Shown here: positions 7,464 to 16,305 of the stretch, one piece after another
How the letters are laid out: every line of letters begins with the position of its first letter
How positions within the stretch are numbered: position 1 is the stretch's first letter
Program-made: the position numbers and the translations under genes
Notes under the pieces: generated by a model
Seen by the model: the letters and a program-made list of their open reading frames with translations, nothing else
Database searches by the model: none
Told to the model about the DNA's origin: nothing
Origin: CAYSBE01 sp046309355
Lineage (GTDB): Bacteria > Bacteroidota > Bacteroidia > UKL13-3
DNA length: 64,000 nucleotides
Reading direction: 5' to 3'
Assembly (NCBI GenBank): GCA_046309355.1
Contig: JBKCPL010000062.1
Coordinates: 1 to 64,000, forward strand

Positions 7464-9448
7464 GAGTTCGTTTTATTCCGTTCAATGCGGTAATTAAGTT
7501 GTATAAAAATAGTTCGACCCATGCCTACCATCGCTGCATTTGATTGCGCTGCATGCACACCGGCTGCAATGTTGGCATTTATATTGATTACGTTCAGCAT
7601 ATTTTTTAGCCCGGCAGTAAGGGTGAGCTTATTCTTGAAAAACGATTTGTTCATTGTTGCATCCAGCATGTGGTATGGGTCAATAAATCCGGTTGTTAGT
7701 TCATCACGTGTTAGTTCGTATTGCATAAGCTGCATGCGTCCGTTGTAGCGGTAAAACAGCGCAAAGGTAAATGCAGGTTTCAGGAAGGTGTAGTTGATAT
7801 TGAACCGTGCTTCGTGGCTGAAGAAAAAGGTGTTGGCAGTTGCCGCACGAAGCAGTGAATTTTGTATACCGGTATAGGCATATCCTACTATAAACGTATA
7901 GCGCGGTGCGCGGTACTCGGTATTTAGGTTAAACCCGGCACTTTGGAAACGGCTGATGTTGAAATAGCGGGCTTCGACCGTAGATGTGTTCAAGCGGGCC
8001 AGGTCAATTTTATCGCTTACATCGTTGTAAAACAACGAAGGCTCCACACGAAAAACACGTTCGAATTTACTCCACTCCAGGGTGACATTCAGCTGGTAGT
8101 TATCCTGCGTTTCGGCTTGTAAGTTCGGGTTACCTTGCACGTTGTGGCTGGGGTCAACAAAGTTCAGGTGCAACTCTTTTAGCGATGGGGCTCTGAAACC
8201 TTTGCCATACGATGCCCGCAACACGAGTATGGGGCTTACATCCCACTTAATGTTTAGCGAGGGAATAAGCGGTGCGTCAAACTGTGTGTTGTAAATAGCG
8301 CGAACACCCGGCCTGATTATTAGCTTAGGTAAGGCCCGCCACTCGGCTGATGCAAATAGGTTATAATCGGTTATGTACTGACGGCCATCGCGAATGCGTG
8401 AACCGATAAATGTTTCGTGGTTTACTTCATACCCGGTTTGCCAGTTTAGTTTGGAATTTTCAGCACTTCGTGCAAGCGTGCCGCGGCTCATCCAATAATG
8501 TGTGGTAGCCGTATCATGCATATCGCTTTGCGGTATCAATTGTTCTTCCAGCGTTTCCAGGTTTTTGCGGTACGAGTTGCGCATACGGTTGTAATACGTG
8601 TAACTCACCACGGCATCTGCTGTGTAGTGGCGGCTAAGTTGCTTATTTACAAAAACGCTGTTTGTTTGGCGTGTGGTGTAGAAATACTGATCGTTGGCAT
8701 ACGCATACCACGGGGTAATATATCCCGAGTCGCGATTGGTTACTTTCTCGTAAAACAAAGACGATTGCAGTCGTATACTTCCTTTGTCGAACTGACGCAT
8801 AATTGCAATATCGCCAAAGTACTGCGTGCGTGGCTTCCACAACTGAAACCGTGAATCGGGATTGGTGTGGTACCCGTTAAAAAAATTACGGTTCAGGTTC
8901 ATATCTACTGCCCAGTTGCGACTTGCTGCACGGGTAGCGATGCCTGCATTATACTGACCTATCGATTCGGCATACACATGTAGTCGGGTTGAGTATCCGG
9001 CTTTGGTTTGTTTTTTTGTAATCAGGTTAATGACACCGCCCAACGCATCTGTGCCGAAATTTACACTCATGGGGCCTTCCACAACTTCAATGCGTTCTAT
9101 ATTAGCTAGGTTAAGCTGAGCCAAATCAATATTCCCTCCTTCGCGTCCGGCAACAGGTACGCCATCTATCATTATTTTAACATTTTGGCCCGATAGTCCC
9201 TGAATGCTCATGCTGCTTCCCAGTGCAGGGTCGTTGGCTATGCGCACATTCAATTCATTTGCAATTACATCTTTTACATTTACTGCACCCTGAAGCTGAA
9301 TGCGTTTTTCATCCAACACTTTTACTTTATACACAGAACGGGTTAGGCTGCTTTGCCCATACTGGCCGGTGATAACAACTTCTCTCAATCTGTTTTCGGA
9401 ACGCAATGTATCCGATTGGCCAACTGCCACAGACGAAACAAGCACCAT
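7460..9448 (-). CDS. hmuR: TonB-dependent receptor, HmuR-like
   Basis: 662 aa from the first in-frame ATG. The plug domain is clear (VRIANDPALG, IMIDGVPV, IERIEVVEGP, LGGVINLITKK), followed by about 22 barrel strands and a C-terminal aromatic-rich strand (FIQLNYRIE). It sits between two HmuY-like genes, so heme or a similar porphyrin is the probable substrate, taken up with TonB-ExbBD energy. Starting at 9448 leaves only 11 residues before the mature part (MVLVSSVAVGQ), too short for a signal peptide. The frame upstream encodes a full one but has no ATG, GTG or TTG; see the entry for 9449-9514. The true protein is probably 684 aa. Confidence 0.85.
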   Translation of the reverse strand: MVLVSSVAVGQSDTLRSENRLREVVITGQYGQSSLTRSVYKVKVLDEKRIQLQGAVNVKDVIANELNVRIANDPALGSSMSIQGLSGQNVKIMIDGVPVAGREGGNIDLAQLNLANIERIEVVEGPMSVNFGTDALGGVINLITKKQTKAGYSTRLHVYAESIGQYNAGIATRAASRNWAVDMNLNRNFFNGYHTNPDSRFQLWKPRTQYFGDIAIMRQFDKGSIRLQSSLFYEKVTNRDSGYITPWYAYANDQYFYTTRQTNSVFVNKQLSRHYTADAVVSYTYYNRMRNSYRKNLETLEEQLIPQSDMHDTATTHYWMSRGTLARSAENSKLNWQTGYEVNHETFIGSRIRDGRQYITDYNLFASAEWRALPKLIIRPGVRAIYNTQFDAPLIPSLNIKWDVSPILVLRASYGKGFRAPSLKELHLNFVDPSHNVQGNPNLQAETQDNYQLNVTLEWSKFERVFRVEPSLFYNDVSDKIDLARLNTSTVEARYFNISRFQSAGFNLNTEYRAPRYTFIVGYAYTGIQNSLLRAATANTFFFSHEARFNINYTFLKPAFTFALFYRYNGRMQLMQYELTRDELTTGFIDPYHMLDATMNKSFFKNKLTLTAGLKNMLNVININANIAAGVHAAQSNAAMVGMGRTIFIQLNYRIERNKTNS

Positions 9449-9514
9449 AAGTATATAGGTGCTTGCTGTGTAAACTGCTGTATGAAAAATGGAACGCTGC
9501 AGAACTTTTCTGAT
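9449..9514 (-). other. Probable N-terminal extension of HmuR with AUC start
   Basis: In the receptor frame, codons upstream of 9448 encode RKVLQRSIFHTAVYTAST and then YIL, a basic n-region plus hydrophobic core that joins the existing residues into a normal signal peptide ending AVGQ. The codon before RK is ATC at 9514-9512, overlapping the TAA of the preceding gene as TAATC. This is exactly where the common TAATG stop-start overlap would lie. A TAG at 9535-9533 closes the frame upstream. Either AUC is used as start, or one base of the sequence is wrong or mutated. Confidence 0.5.
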
Positions 9515-10815
9515 TAGTTTATACTTACTCTGCTAACTGCTTCGCCCTGGCGTGTTGAAACACGTACAAAATAGACGCCTTTGTTCAGCGATGAAACATC
9601 CAAGCGAATGGTTCCGCTCAATGTAGATTGCTGGTACACGGTGCGGCCAGTAAGATCTGTGATGTATGCGGTAGCCTCATTTTCTTCTGTTGCCACATAT
9701 AATTCTGTATGCGCAGGGTTAGGATAAACCATTAGCTTAATTTTTCCGGCTGACAATTTTTCAACGCCCACTGTAGTAGGTTTAGGTTTTGCCATCAGTG
9801 TTTTGTTAAATATAGTAATTTGCGGATTAGGTCCTGTGAATTTAGTCATCACCAGTTTGTATGCACTATCTGTCATCTCAGCAGTTTTTACAAAGAAACT
9901 GAGTGAATCAACCAGCTCCCACGGTGTTGTGCTAGGTGGTCCCTGCGGAGAAACTTTCCAGTCCCAGCCAATTATATTAATGAGTGTCGTGTATTTGCCT
10001 TCGGCATCGTTAAATGCGGCACTATCGGTATCAACAGATGAAACACGGGCAGTGCGAATGGTAGGATGCTGTAAAATTCCGGTTACGGTATAAAATGTAT
10101 CGATACCAAATACATTAACGCGGGTGAAGTAGCGGCTCCACAACAAATGCCAGGGAGTTGAGGGCTCGCGGTCAACAACTGTTTTGTTAAGCAAGTTGTA
10201 ATACGCAAATAATTTACCGGCATAATTTCCTTTGGTTATCGTAATGGCTGCGCTATCGGTACCATCAATATTGGCTGAGGCGGCATACCACGTAGTATCA
10301 AAACTTAGCTGCATCACTTTAAATTTACGCCATACAGCATTCTGTCCTTGCTGAATGCGAATCAGAAAGGTTTTTTGTCCATCAATGTGTCGGGTAGTCA
10401 TATTGTAGGTACCCCATCCAAAATTGAATTGCTGCACAAAGTAACCGTCATTAAAAGCGCCTATGTCCCATGATGTATCGCTATCGCGTAACCTGCGCCA
10501 GCTTTGCCAGCCGCTCGTATCAAACGTATTCCAGTTTTGTGTGGTGGGTGGAACAAAGACCTGAACACCTCGGGCTTCGTTGATGCGCACGCAGGCTGCT
10601 CGTGCTACGTTCAAAGGCGGTTGTGCTGACCTTACGGCAAATGCCAGGTGCCAATTGTTATTGCGAACTGTATCTTTTGCACCGTTAGTTACATTGTAAT
10701 AAACATCCAGCGGGTAGATGGGGATTCCGGTTCCCATCGATACCGAGTCTTCCATCGTTTGCGCAAAGGACTGCAAGGCAAAAAGCGTAAATAATACGTG
10801 TAGGATTTTTTTCAT
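9514..10815 (-). CDS. T9SS-exported HmuY-like protein
   Basis: 433 aa. Signal peptide ends at SFAQ (residue 19). The body has HmuY hallmarks: NNWHLAFAV near residue 53 with VRIN, then in the second half PWHLLWSRYFTR and TVTGILQH, matching the W-x-FTRY / VVGV block of the lipoprotein encoded two genes downstream. Residues 360-433 form a T9SS type A sorting domain (MVYPNPA, TDLTGRTVY, LNKGVYFVRV). So this is a heme-binding-like protein sent to the cell surface or medium by T9SS, while its relative is lipid-anchored. First gene of the operon; its stop overlaps the probable receptor start. Ligand unproven. Confidence 0.75.
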   Translation of the reverse strand: MKKILHVLFTLFALQSFAQTMEDSVSMGTGIPIYPLDVYYNVTNGAKDTVRNNNWHLAFAVRSAQPPLNVARAACVRINEARGVQVFVPPTTQNWNTFDTSGWQSWRRLRDSDTSWDIGAFNDGYFVQQFNFGWGTYNMTTRHIDGQKTFLIRIQQGQNAVWRKFKVMQLSFDTTWYAASANIDGTDSAAITITKGNYAGKLFAYYNLLNKTVVDREPSTPWHLLWSRYFTRVNVFGIDTFYTVTGILQHPTIRTARVSSVDTDSAAFNDAEGKYTTLINIIGWDWKVSPQGPPSTTPWELVDSLSFFVKTAEMTDSAYKLVMTKFTGPNPQITIFNKTLMAKPKPTTVGVEKLSAGKIKLMVYPNPAHTELYVATEENEATAYITDLTGRTVYQQSTLSGTIRLDVSSLNKGVYFVRVSTRQGEAVSRVSIN

Positions 10816-10896
10816 ATCTGTAATATTGGGGGGCGAAATAACATCGAGTATTGCTCACTTTGATGAACAATGAGAGGCTTTGTGTTAAGTTGACAC

Positions 10897-10908
10897 ATTG
10901 TTTACAAT
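10897..10908. promoter_or_regulatory. Short dyad upstream of heme operon
   Basis: ATTGTTTACAAT has 5-bp inverted arms around TT, 82 bases before the start of the leftward heme operon and 88 before the rightward YfhO-like gene. A neighbouring TGTGT/ACACA pair lies just to its left. It might be a regulator site. No canonical Fur box is seen. Confidence 0.2.
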
Positions 10909-10995
10909 AGGCCATCCGAACGAATGATTTTTGTCATGTTTTGGGCTATGAGTCGCAAACGATATATTCGGAACTTTAAAAAATGTGAAAATACC

Positions 10996-13446
10996 ATGAA
11001 TAACTTGTTCAAACAGCCCTGGTTTCCGCATGCTGCAGCAGTAGCACTAGGTTTGGCCGTAATACTGGCATACATGAATCCGATGTTTTCGGGAAAGGTG
11101 CTGAAGCAGCATGACGTGAAGCAGTGGCAGGCTTCGTATCACGAAATAGATGAGTTTCAAAAAAGCAGCGGTGATCGCACCTTCTGGACAAACAGTGTAT
11201 TCAGCGGAATGCCAACTTTTTTGATTGGACCAACATATCACAACAACTTTACCAATACCATCAGCTACTACATCAGCAAGCTGTTGCCCAACCCGATTGA
11301 TACGTTGTTCTTGCTTTTTATTTGTTTTTACATCATGCTGATCGTTTTTGATGTGGGAGCATGGTGGGCTGTTGCGGGTGCACTGGCATTCATGCTGTCG
11401 AGTTTTAATTTTATAAACATTGATGCCGGACACGTGGGCAAAGGAAATGCTATCGCGTATATACCGTTGGTTATTGCAGGCATTCAGCTGGCACTACATA
11501 AAAACAGGCTGTTCGGAGCATTGCTTACCGGCATAGCCATGTCGTTTCAATTAACAGCCGGGCACTTGCAAATAACGTATTACCTGATGATGATGATTTT
11601 AGTGTGGATGATTGCCGAAATCATAGTATCAATAAAAAATAAATCCGTTGTCAATCTGGTGATGGCCGGTGTGTTTATGCTTGTTGCAACAGGCATAGGC
11701 ATTGCAACCAATGCCACCAATTTGATGGCAACCGAAGAATATGGAAAATACAGTATTCGCGGCCCATCCGAACTGACTAAAACATCAACCGGTGAAAATT
11801 ATTCCGAAATAAAATCATCAGGTCTGGATAAAGATTATGCCTTGCAGTGGAGCAATGGCACGCTTGAGCCCATGACGTTGCTTATTCCTAATTTTTATGG
11901 CGGTGGCAATGCTGGCGATCCGCACACACAGGAAATACTTACCAAGCATTACAAATCAGCAGGTTTTCCCAATGCCAAAGAAGTAGCGCGTGGCATACCT
12001 TCTTATTTTGGCGAACAGCCCTTTACAGCAGGACCAATTTATTACGGTGCTGTCATTTGTTTTCTTTTTGTGCTGGGCTTATTCATTATAGGCAGTCCGC
12101 TTAAATGGTGGATACTGGCCATATCGGCACTGGCTATTGCATTATCGATGGGTAAAAATTTCATGGGCCTTACGGATGTATTTTTCTACAACTTTCCGCT
12201 GTACAATAAATTTCGTTCGGTTACATTCATACTCTGCCTTACACAAACTACATTTCCATTGCTGGCGTTGCTGGCTGTGAAAGAGCTAACCGAATCAAAA
12301 ATGCCTATAGCCGAACTTAAAAAACGCATGCTTTATGCGCTGGGTGTTGTAGGTGGTATCTGCCTGCTATTTGCGCTCATTCCCGGATTTGCATCGGTAG
12401 GTGCCGAAATGGATGAGCAAATGCAACGCATGGGTTATCCGATGGATAGTATCTATGCCGCACGCGAAAAAGTTCGTCAGGCCGATGCCGTTCGATCACT
12501 CCTATTTGTGGCTCTTACCTTCGGACTGGTGTGGTTGCTGCTTATTAAAAAAATAAAACCTGCACCTGCAGTTGCTGCACTCATTGGGCTAGTGGTCGTT
12601 GATTTGTGGGGTGTAGATCAGCGCTATCTAAACAAAGACGATTTTGAGAAAAAGCGCAGTGCAGAAGCAGCTGTTGTAGAAAAAACTTTTGCCGATGACA
12701 TGATTTTGTCCGACACAGCATTGCATTACCGCGTATTTAATACCACACAACGACTCGATCAGGATGCCCTAACTTCATACTGGCACAAATCGATTGGCGG
12801 CTATCACGGTGCCAAGCTGCGCAGGTATCAGGAACTTATCGAATTTCATTTGTCGAAAGGAAACCCTGAAGCCTACAATATGCTGAACGTGAAATATTTT
12901 ATTTTAAGCGACAGTTCACGCAGCAATTTTTATCCGCAGCCAAACCCTGATGCCAATGGAAATGCCTGGTTTGTAAACTCGTTGGTGTGGGTACCTAATG
13001 CCGATGCCGAGATTGATACACTGACCGGTATAAATACCAAAATACAAGCTGTAGTAGACGAACGATTCAAAGACCAGCTATCTGATGTGAACTCGGCTGC
13101 AACTGATTCGTTGTCAAAAATTACACTCACATCCTACGCACCCAATAAGTTGGTATATGATTGCCAAAGTGATGCAGGCGGTGTAGTGGTATTTTCGGAA
13201 ATCTACTATGAAAAAGGATGGAATGCCTTCATTGACGGTGTACAGGTGCCGCACTTCCGATGCAACTATGTGTTGCGTGGCATGAAAGTACCTGCCGGAA
13301 AGCACATCATCGAATTTCGTTTCGAACCGGAAGTGGTAACAAAAGGTGAAGGTATTTCTCTTATCGCTTCGATTTTGCTGTATGGCGGTATCGTGGTTGT
13401 AGGTGGCCTAGGTTTTTTGAAAAAGCGTAAACAGCAAGTTGCATAA
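10996..13446 (+). CDS. YfhO family polytopic membrane protein
   Basis: 816 aa from the ATG at 10996 (MNNLFKQPWF); the open frame extends to 10924 but the added residues are unlike the family. The N-terminal part has the Bacteroidota YfhO pattern: first membrane helix, then FSGKVLKQHDVKQW, and ERTFWT-like SGDRTFWTNSVFSGMPTF. About 12-13 membrane helices follow, then a large periplasmic domain (about 560-780), and a last helix before the KKRKQQ tail. YfhO proteins are GT-C-fold relatives linked to glycosylation of wall polymers or lipids, with unknown donor in Bacteroidota. An 8-base gap to the next membrane gene indicates an operon. Confidence 0.8.
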   Translation: MNNLFKQPWFPHAAAVALGLAVILAYMNPMFSGKVLKQHDVKQWQASYHEIDEFQKSSGDRTFWTNSVFSGMPTFLIGPTYHNNFTNTISYYISKLLPNPIDTLFLLFICFYIMLIVFDVGAWWAVAGALAFMLSSFNFINIDAGHVGKGNAIAYIPLVIAGIQLALHKNRLFGALLTGIAMSFQLTAGHLQITYYLMMMILVWMIAEIIVSIKNKSVVNLVMAGVFMLVATGIGIATNATNLMATEEYGKYSIRGPSELTKTSTGENYSEIKSSGLDKDYALQWSNGTLEPMTLLIPNFYGGGNAGDPHTQEILTKHYKSAGFPNAKEVARGIPSYFGEQPFTAGPIYYGAVICFLFVLGLFIIGSPLKWWILAISALAIALSMGKNFMGLTDVFFYNFPLYNKFRSVTFILCLTQTTFPLLALLAVKELTESKMPIAELKKRMLYALGVVGGICLLFALIPGFASVGAEMDEQMQRMGYPMDSIYAAREKVRQADAVRSLLFVALTFGLVWLLLIKKIKPAPAVAALIGLVVVDLWGVDQRYLNKDDFEKKRSAEAAVVEKTFADDMILSDTALHYRVFNTTQRLDQDALTSYWHKSIGGYHGAKLRRYQELIEFHLSKGNPEAYNMLNVKYFILSDSSRSNFYPQPNPDANGNAWFVNSLVWVPNADAEIDTLTGINTKIQAVVDERFKDQLSDVNSAATDSLSKITLTSYAPNKLVYDCQSDAGGVVVFSEIYYEKGWNAFIDGVQVPHFRCNYVLRGMKVPAGKHIIEFRFEPEVVTKGEGISLIASILLYGGIVVVGGLGFLKKRKQQVA

Positions 13447-13454
13447 CTACTCGT

Positions 13455-15062
13455 ATGCTGGCGTGTTTGCTTTTCTTGGTATACACATTTGCTGTGGCAT
13501 GGGTAGCCGGCATATGCGCAACCGCTCTCGTTAACCGCCTCACCGGAATAGCTTCAGATACTCAACACCCTAGTGTAACCGTATTGTCGGGTTTGTGTTT
13601 TATTGCTGTTTTACTACAGGCGTTTCATCTCATTCACGCAATTGACGGTTGGGCACACCTGTATATAGGTATAGTACTCGGTGGGGTGTGGTGGTTTACC
13701 AAAAAATATCATCCGGAGTCGAAAATTGATTTAGGCATCTCGGGTTATTTGGTGCTGGCAGTTGCCGTTGTGGCGGCCTGCATCAATGGTATTGCACGAG
13801 CCGGCACAGGCGATATTGGCGATTATCACCTTCAGGCTATTCGGTGGATGGAAGAGTATTCAACCGTACCGGGACTTGGAAACCTACGCAGGCAACTGGG
13901 CAATAACTCGAGCTGGTTTTTACTGCATGCGTTTACCGGACTACATTTTACAGGACTACGCTCGGTTTACACTTTAAATACCGTACTGCTAATTACGGGT
14001 ATTGCCTTTTTTATTCCTCAAGCCAACGATAGCTTTTTAAAATTAAAAACTGTCATCCTCATTTACCTGTCGGTGATGGCGTACCGCAAATATGTTGGCG
14101 CTGTTACAAACGATTATGCCATAACAGTGTACACACTCGTTTTTTGGAGTTGGCTATATATGCAGCATCGTATGAATGAGGCTAAGGTGGTGTTTATCGG
14201 ATTTATAACCTTGACGTTGGTAACGTTTAAACTGTCTGCAGTCGCAGGATTGCTGATACCGCTGTGGCTCTATACTGCATCTGTGCATAAACAAAAATTA
14301 ACCCTGCAATTAGCTTTAGTAGCATTGGTGATCTTGATTCCGTGGATATACACCACCTATTTGCATTCGGGGTATTTTGTGTATCCGGTAGCAGAAACCG
14401 GATTTTTGCACCCCGATTGGCAAATGCCTGCCGAGCAGTTGCACTATGAGCGCGCTATAAATATAGCCAACGAGCGTGTGCCCGGTGTAGATGTTGAAGC
14501 TGTACTAGCCATGCCTTTTACTGCCTGGTTTCCGCTGTGGGTGCAAAAACTGGATTATTTCAGTATCATGCTGCTGGTAGGCGCTATGTGTGCAGGATTG
14601 TATTATGCTATTCGATTCATCCAACGCAAAGTCACTTCCGATTTTCATGCATTATTTATATCACTAACAGCTGTTACCCTGATTATCTGGTTTACGCAAG
14701 CACCCGCCATTCGGTTTGTATTTGGAGCACTGGTGTTTTTTATCGCTTACACCGTTCAATCCATATCATTTTCAGGTGTGCGCATGCCGAACAGAAAAAG
14801 TATACACTATGCATGCGCTGGTATATTACTGGCTGGTGGCTTGGTATTTCTGAAACAGATAAAAACCTATGCGTGGTTGTATCCGGAGCCATACACCCGG
14901 CAAACAATGAACTATGAACCCGTAAAAAACGGATATGTGTGGCAACCGGCAGCAGACCAACAATGCTGGGATTCGCCTTTACCTTGTACGGGATTGCTGA
15001 ATAAAAATATGGTATGGCGAAGTGAAAATATGAAAGACGGATTTCGAATTGAAAACGATTAA
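13455..15062 (+). CDS. GT-C-like membrane protein (LIC_10190-like)
   Basis: 535 aa with about 12 hydrophobic helices. After the second or third helix comes TGDIGDYHLQAIRWMEEY, then VPGLGNLRRQLGNNSSWF. This is the conserved loop I associate with the LIC_10190 type of large bacterial membrane proteins; its acidic GDxGDYH is in the place where GT-C glycosyltransferases keep their catalytic acidic pair. A soluble tail of about 60 residues follows the last helix. It starts 8 bases after the YfhO-like gene, so both probably act in the same surface-glycan or lipid-linked sugar step. Substrate unknown. Confidence 0.6.
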   Translation: MLACLLFLVYTFAVAWVAGICATALVNRLTGIASDTQHPSVTVLSGLCFIAVLLQAFHLIHAIDGWAHLYIGIVLGGVWWFTKKYHPESKIDLGISGYLVLAVAVVAACINGIARAGTGDIGDYHLQAIRWMEEYSTVPGLGNLRRQLGNNSSWFLLHAFTGLHFTGLRSVYTLNTVLLITGIAFFIPQANDSFLKLKTVILIYLSVMAYRKYVGAVTNDYAITVYTLVFWSWLYMQHRMNEAKVVFIGFITLTLVTFKLSAVAGLLIPLWLYTASVHKQKLTLQLALVALVILIPWIYTTYLHSGYFVYPVAETGFLHPDWQMPAEQLHYERAINIANERVPGVDVEAVLAMPFTAWFPLWVQKLDYFSIMLLVGAMCAGLYYAIRFIQRKVTSDFHALFISLTAVTLIIWFTQAPAIRFVFGALVFFIAYTVQSISFSGVRMPNRKSIHYACAGILLAGGLVFLKQIKTYAWLYPEPYTRQTMNYEPVKNGYVWQPAADQQCWDSPLPCTGLLNKNMVWRSENMKDGFRIEND

Positions 15063-15095
15063 TGTGTATACTCGCACCACTTAATATTCCACAAC

Positions 15096-16034
15096 ATGGC
15101 TAAAGACACTATTCTTATCATAGGCGCTAACGGACAAATTGGTATTGAGTTGGCCGAAAACCTGAGGAAGATATATGGAGATAATCATGTCATTACATCC
15201 GACATAAAAGCTATGGACAATCAGCCCGGCATTTTTGAAACGCTGGATATAATGGATAAGAGCAGGCTGTATGAATTGTTACACACGTATCAGGTTACGC
15301 ATGTGTACCTGCTGGCCGCATTGTTAAGTGCAACAGCCGAAAAAAATCCAAAACTGGCCTGGGATCTGAATATGGTAGGTTTATTTCATGTGTTAGACGC
15401 AGCGAAAGAAGGCGTTATAAAAAAAATTTACTGGCCCAGTTCAATTGCCGTATTCGGGCCAACCACCCCACGCCAAAACACTCCGCAGTATACTGTTATG
15501 GAACCCAACACCATATACGGCATCAGTAAACAAACCGGTGAACGGTTTTGCGAATACTATTTTCAAAAGCACGGAGTAGATGTTCGCAGCATTCGCTATC
15601 CAGGGTTAATCGGGTATAAGTCGGCACCGGGCGGAGGCACTACCGATTATGCCGTGCACATTTACCACGAAGCATTAAAGCACAAATCGTATGAATGTTT
15701 TTTAAAAGCCGACACGGCACTGCCCATGATGTATATGCCCGATGCCATTCGAGCCACTATTGAACTGATGGAAGCACCGGCCGAAAAAGTAAAAATACGG
15801 AGCAGCTACAACCTGGGGGGTATTAGCTTTAATCCGGAACAAATAGCCGCAAGCATTCGTAAACATATTCCGGAGTTTACCATTACGTATAAACCGGATT
15901 TCAGACAAGCCATAGCTGATAGCTGGCCTGCCAGTATTGACGACCATTTGGCAACCGAGCACTGGGGTTGGAATGCTCAGTATGACCTGGATGGAATGAC
16001 GGCCGATATGCTACATCATCTGGCAGGGAATTAG
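15096..16034 (+). CDS. L-threonine 3-dehydrogenase, SDR (epimerase-like) type
   Basis: 312 aa. Rossmann motif IGANGQIGIE at residues 8-17 for NAD+. Catalytic SSIAVFGP (Ser) and YGISK (Tyr/Lys) lie in the usual order. The block YPGLIGYKSAPGGGTTDYAV and LPMMYMPDAIRATIELM is typical of the UDP-galactose-epimerase-like L-threonine dehydrogenases of Bacteroidota and psychrophiles. These oxidise L-threonine to 2-amino-3-oxobutyrate, which is then cleaved to glycine and acetyl-CoA. The partner lyase (Kbl) is not in the window. It starts 33 bases after the membrane-protein gene and may be co-transcribed without a functional link. Length is normal. Confidence 0.8.
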   Translation: MAKDTILIIGANGQIGIELAENLRKIYGDNHVITSDIKAMDNQPGIFETLDIMDKSRLYELLHTYQVTHVYLLAALLSATAEKNPKLAWDLNMVGLFHVLDAAKEGVIKKIYWPSSIAVFGPTTPRQNTPQYTVMEPNTIYGISKQTGERFCEYYFQKHGVDVRSIRYPGLIGYKSAPGGGTTDYAVHIYHEALKHKSYECFLKADTALPMMYMPDAIRATIELMEAPAEKVKIRSSYNLGGISFNPEQIAASIRKHIPEFTITYKPDFRQAIADSWPASIDDHLATEHWGWNAQYDLDGMTADMLHHLAGN

Positions 16035-16305
16035 GTAGTATTTTCGCTATTTCTAAAAAATATTTTAATTTTTACTTGATTCTTATTTTATAATTCGCTT
16101 ATTTTATTTTTTGAAATAGGCTATGAAAAGCATCGACATTTTACATTTTTGTATGCGCAATTCGCCTCTACGCGCACGAAAATTCCCTTGGAATTCCACG
16201 GTTTGGAACAATTAGGCTGCCGTATAGGGCATACTTTTACACACACAGAATAAGTATTTTCCTTCTTTCTACTACACATAATAATTCAATTAATCTTTAT
16301 TACAT

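Noticed and set aside
16181..16195. AATTCC/GGAATT dyad before giant paralog 1 as operator
   Set aside because: Short, includes an ordinary GGAATTCC-type palindrome, and no promoter boxes lie at a fitting distance.
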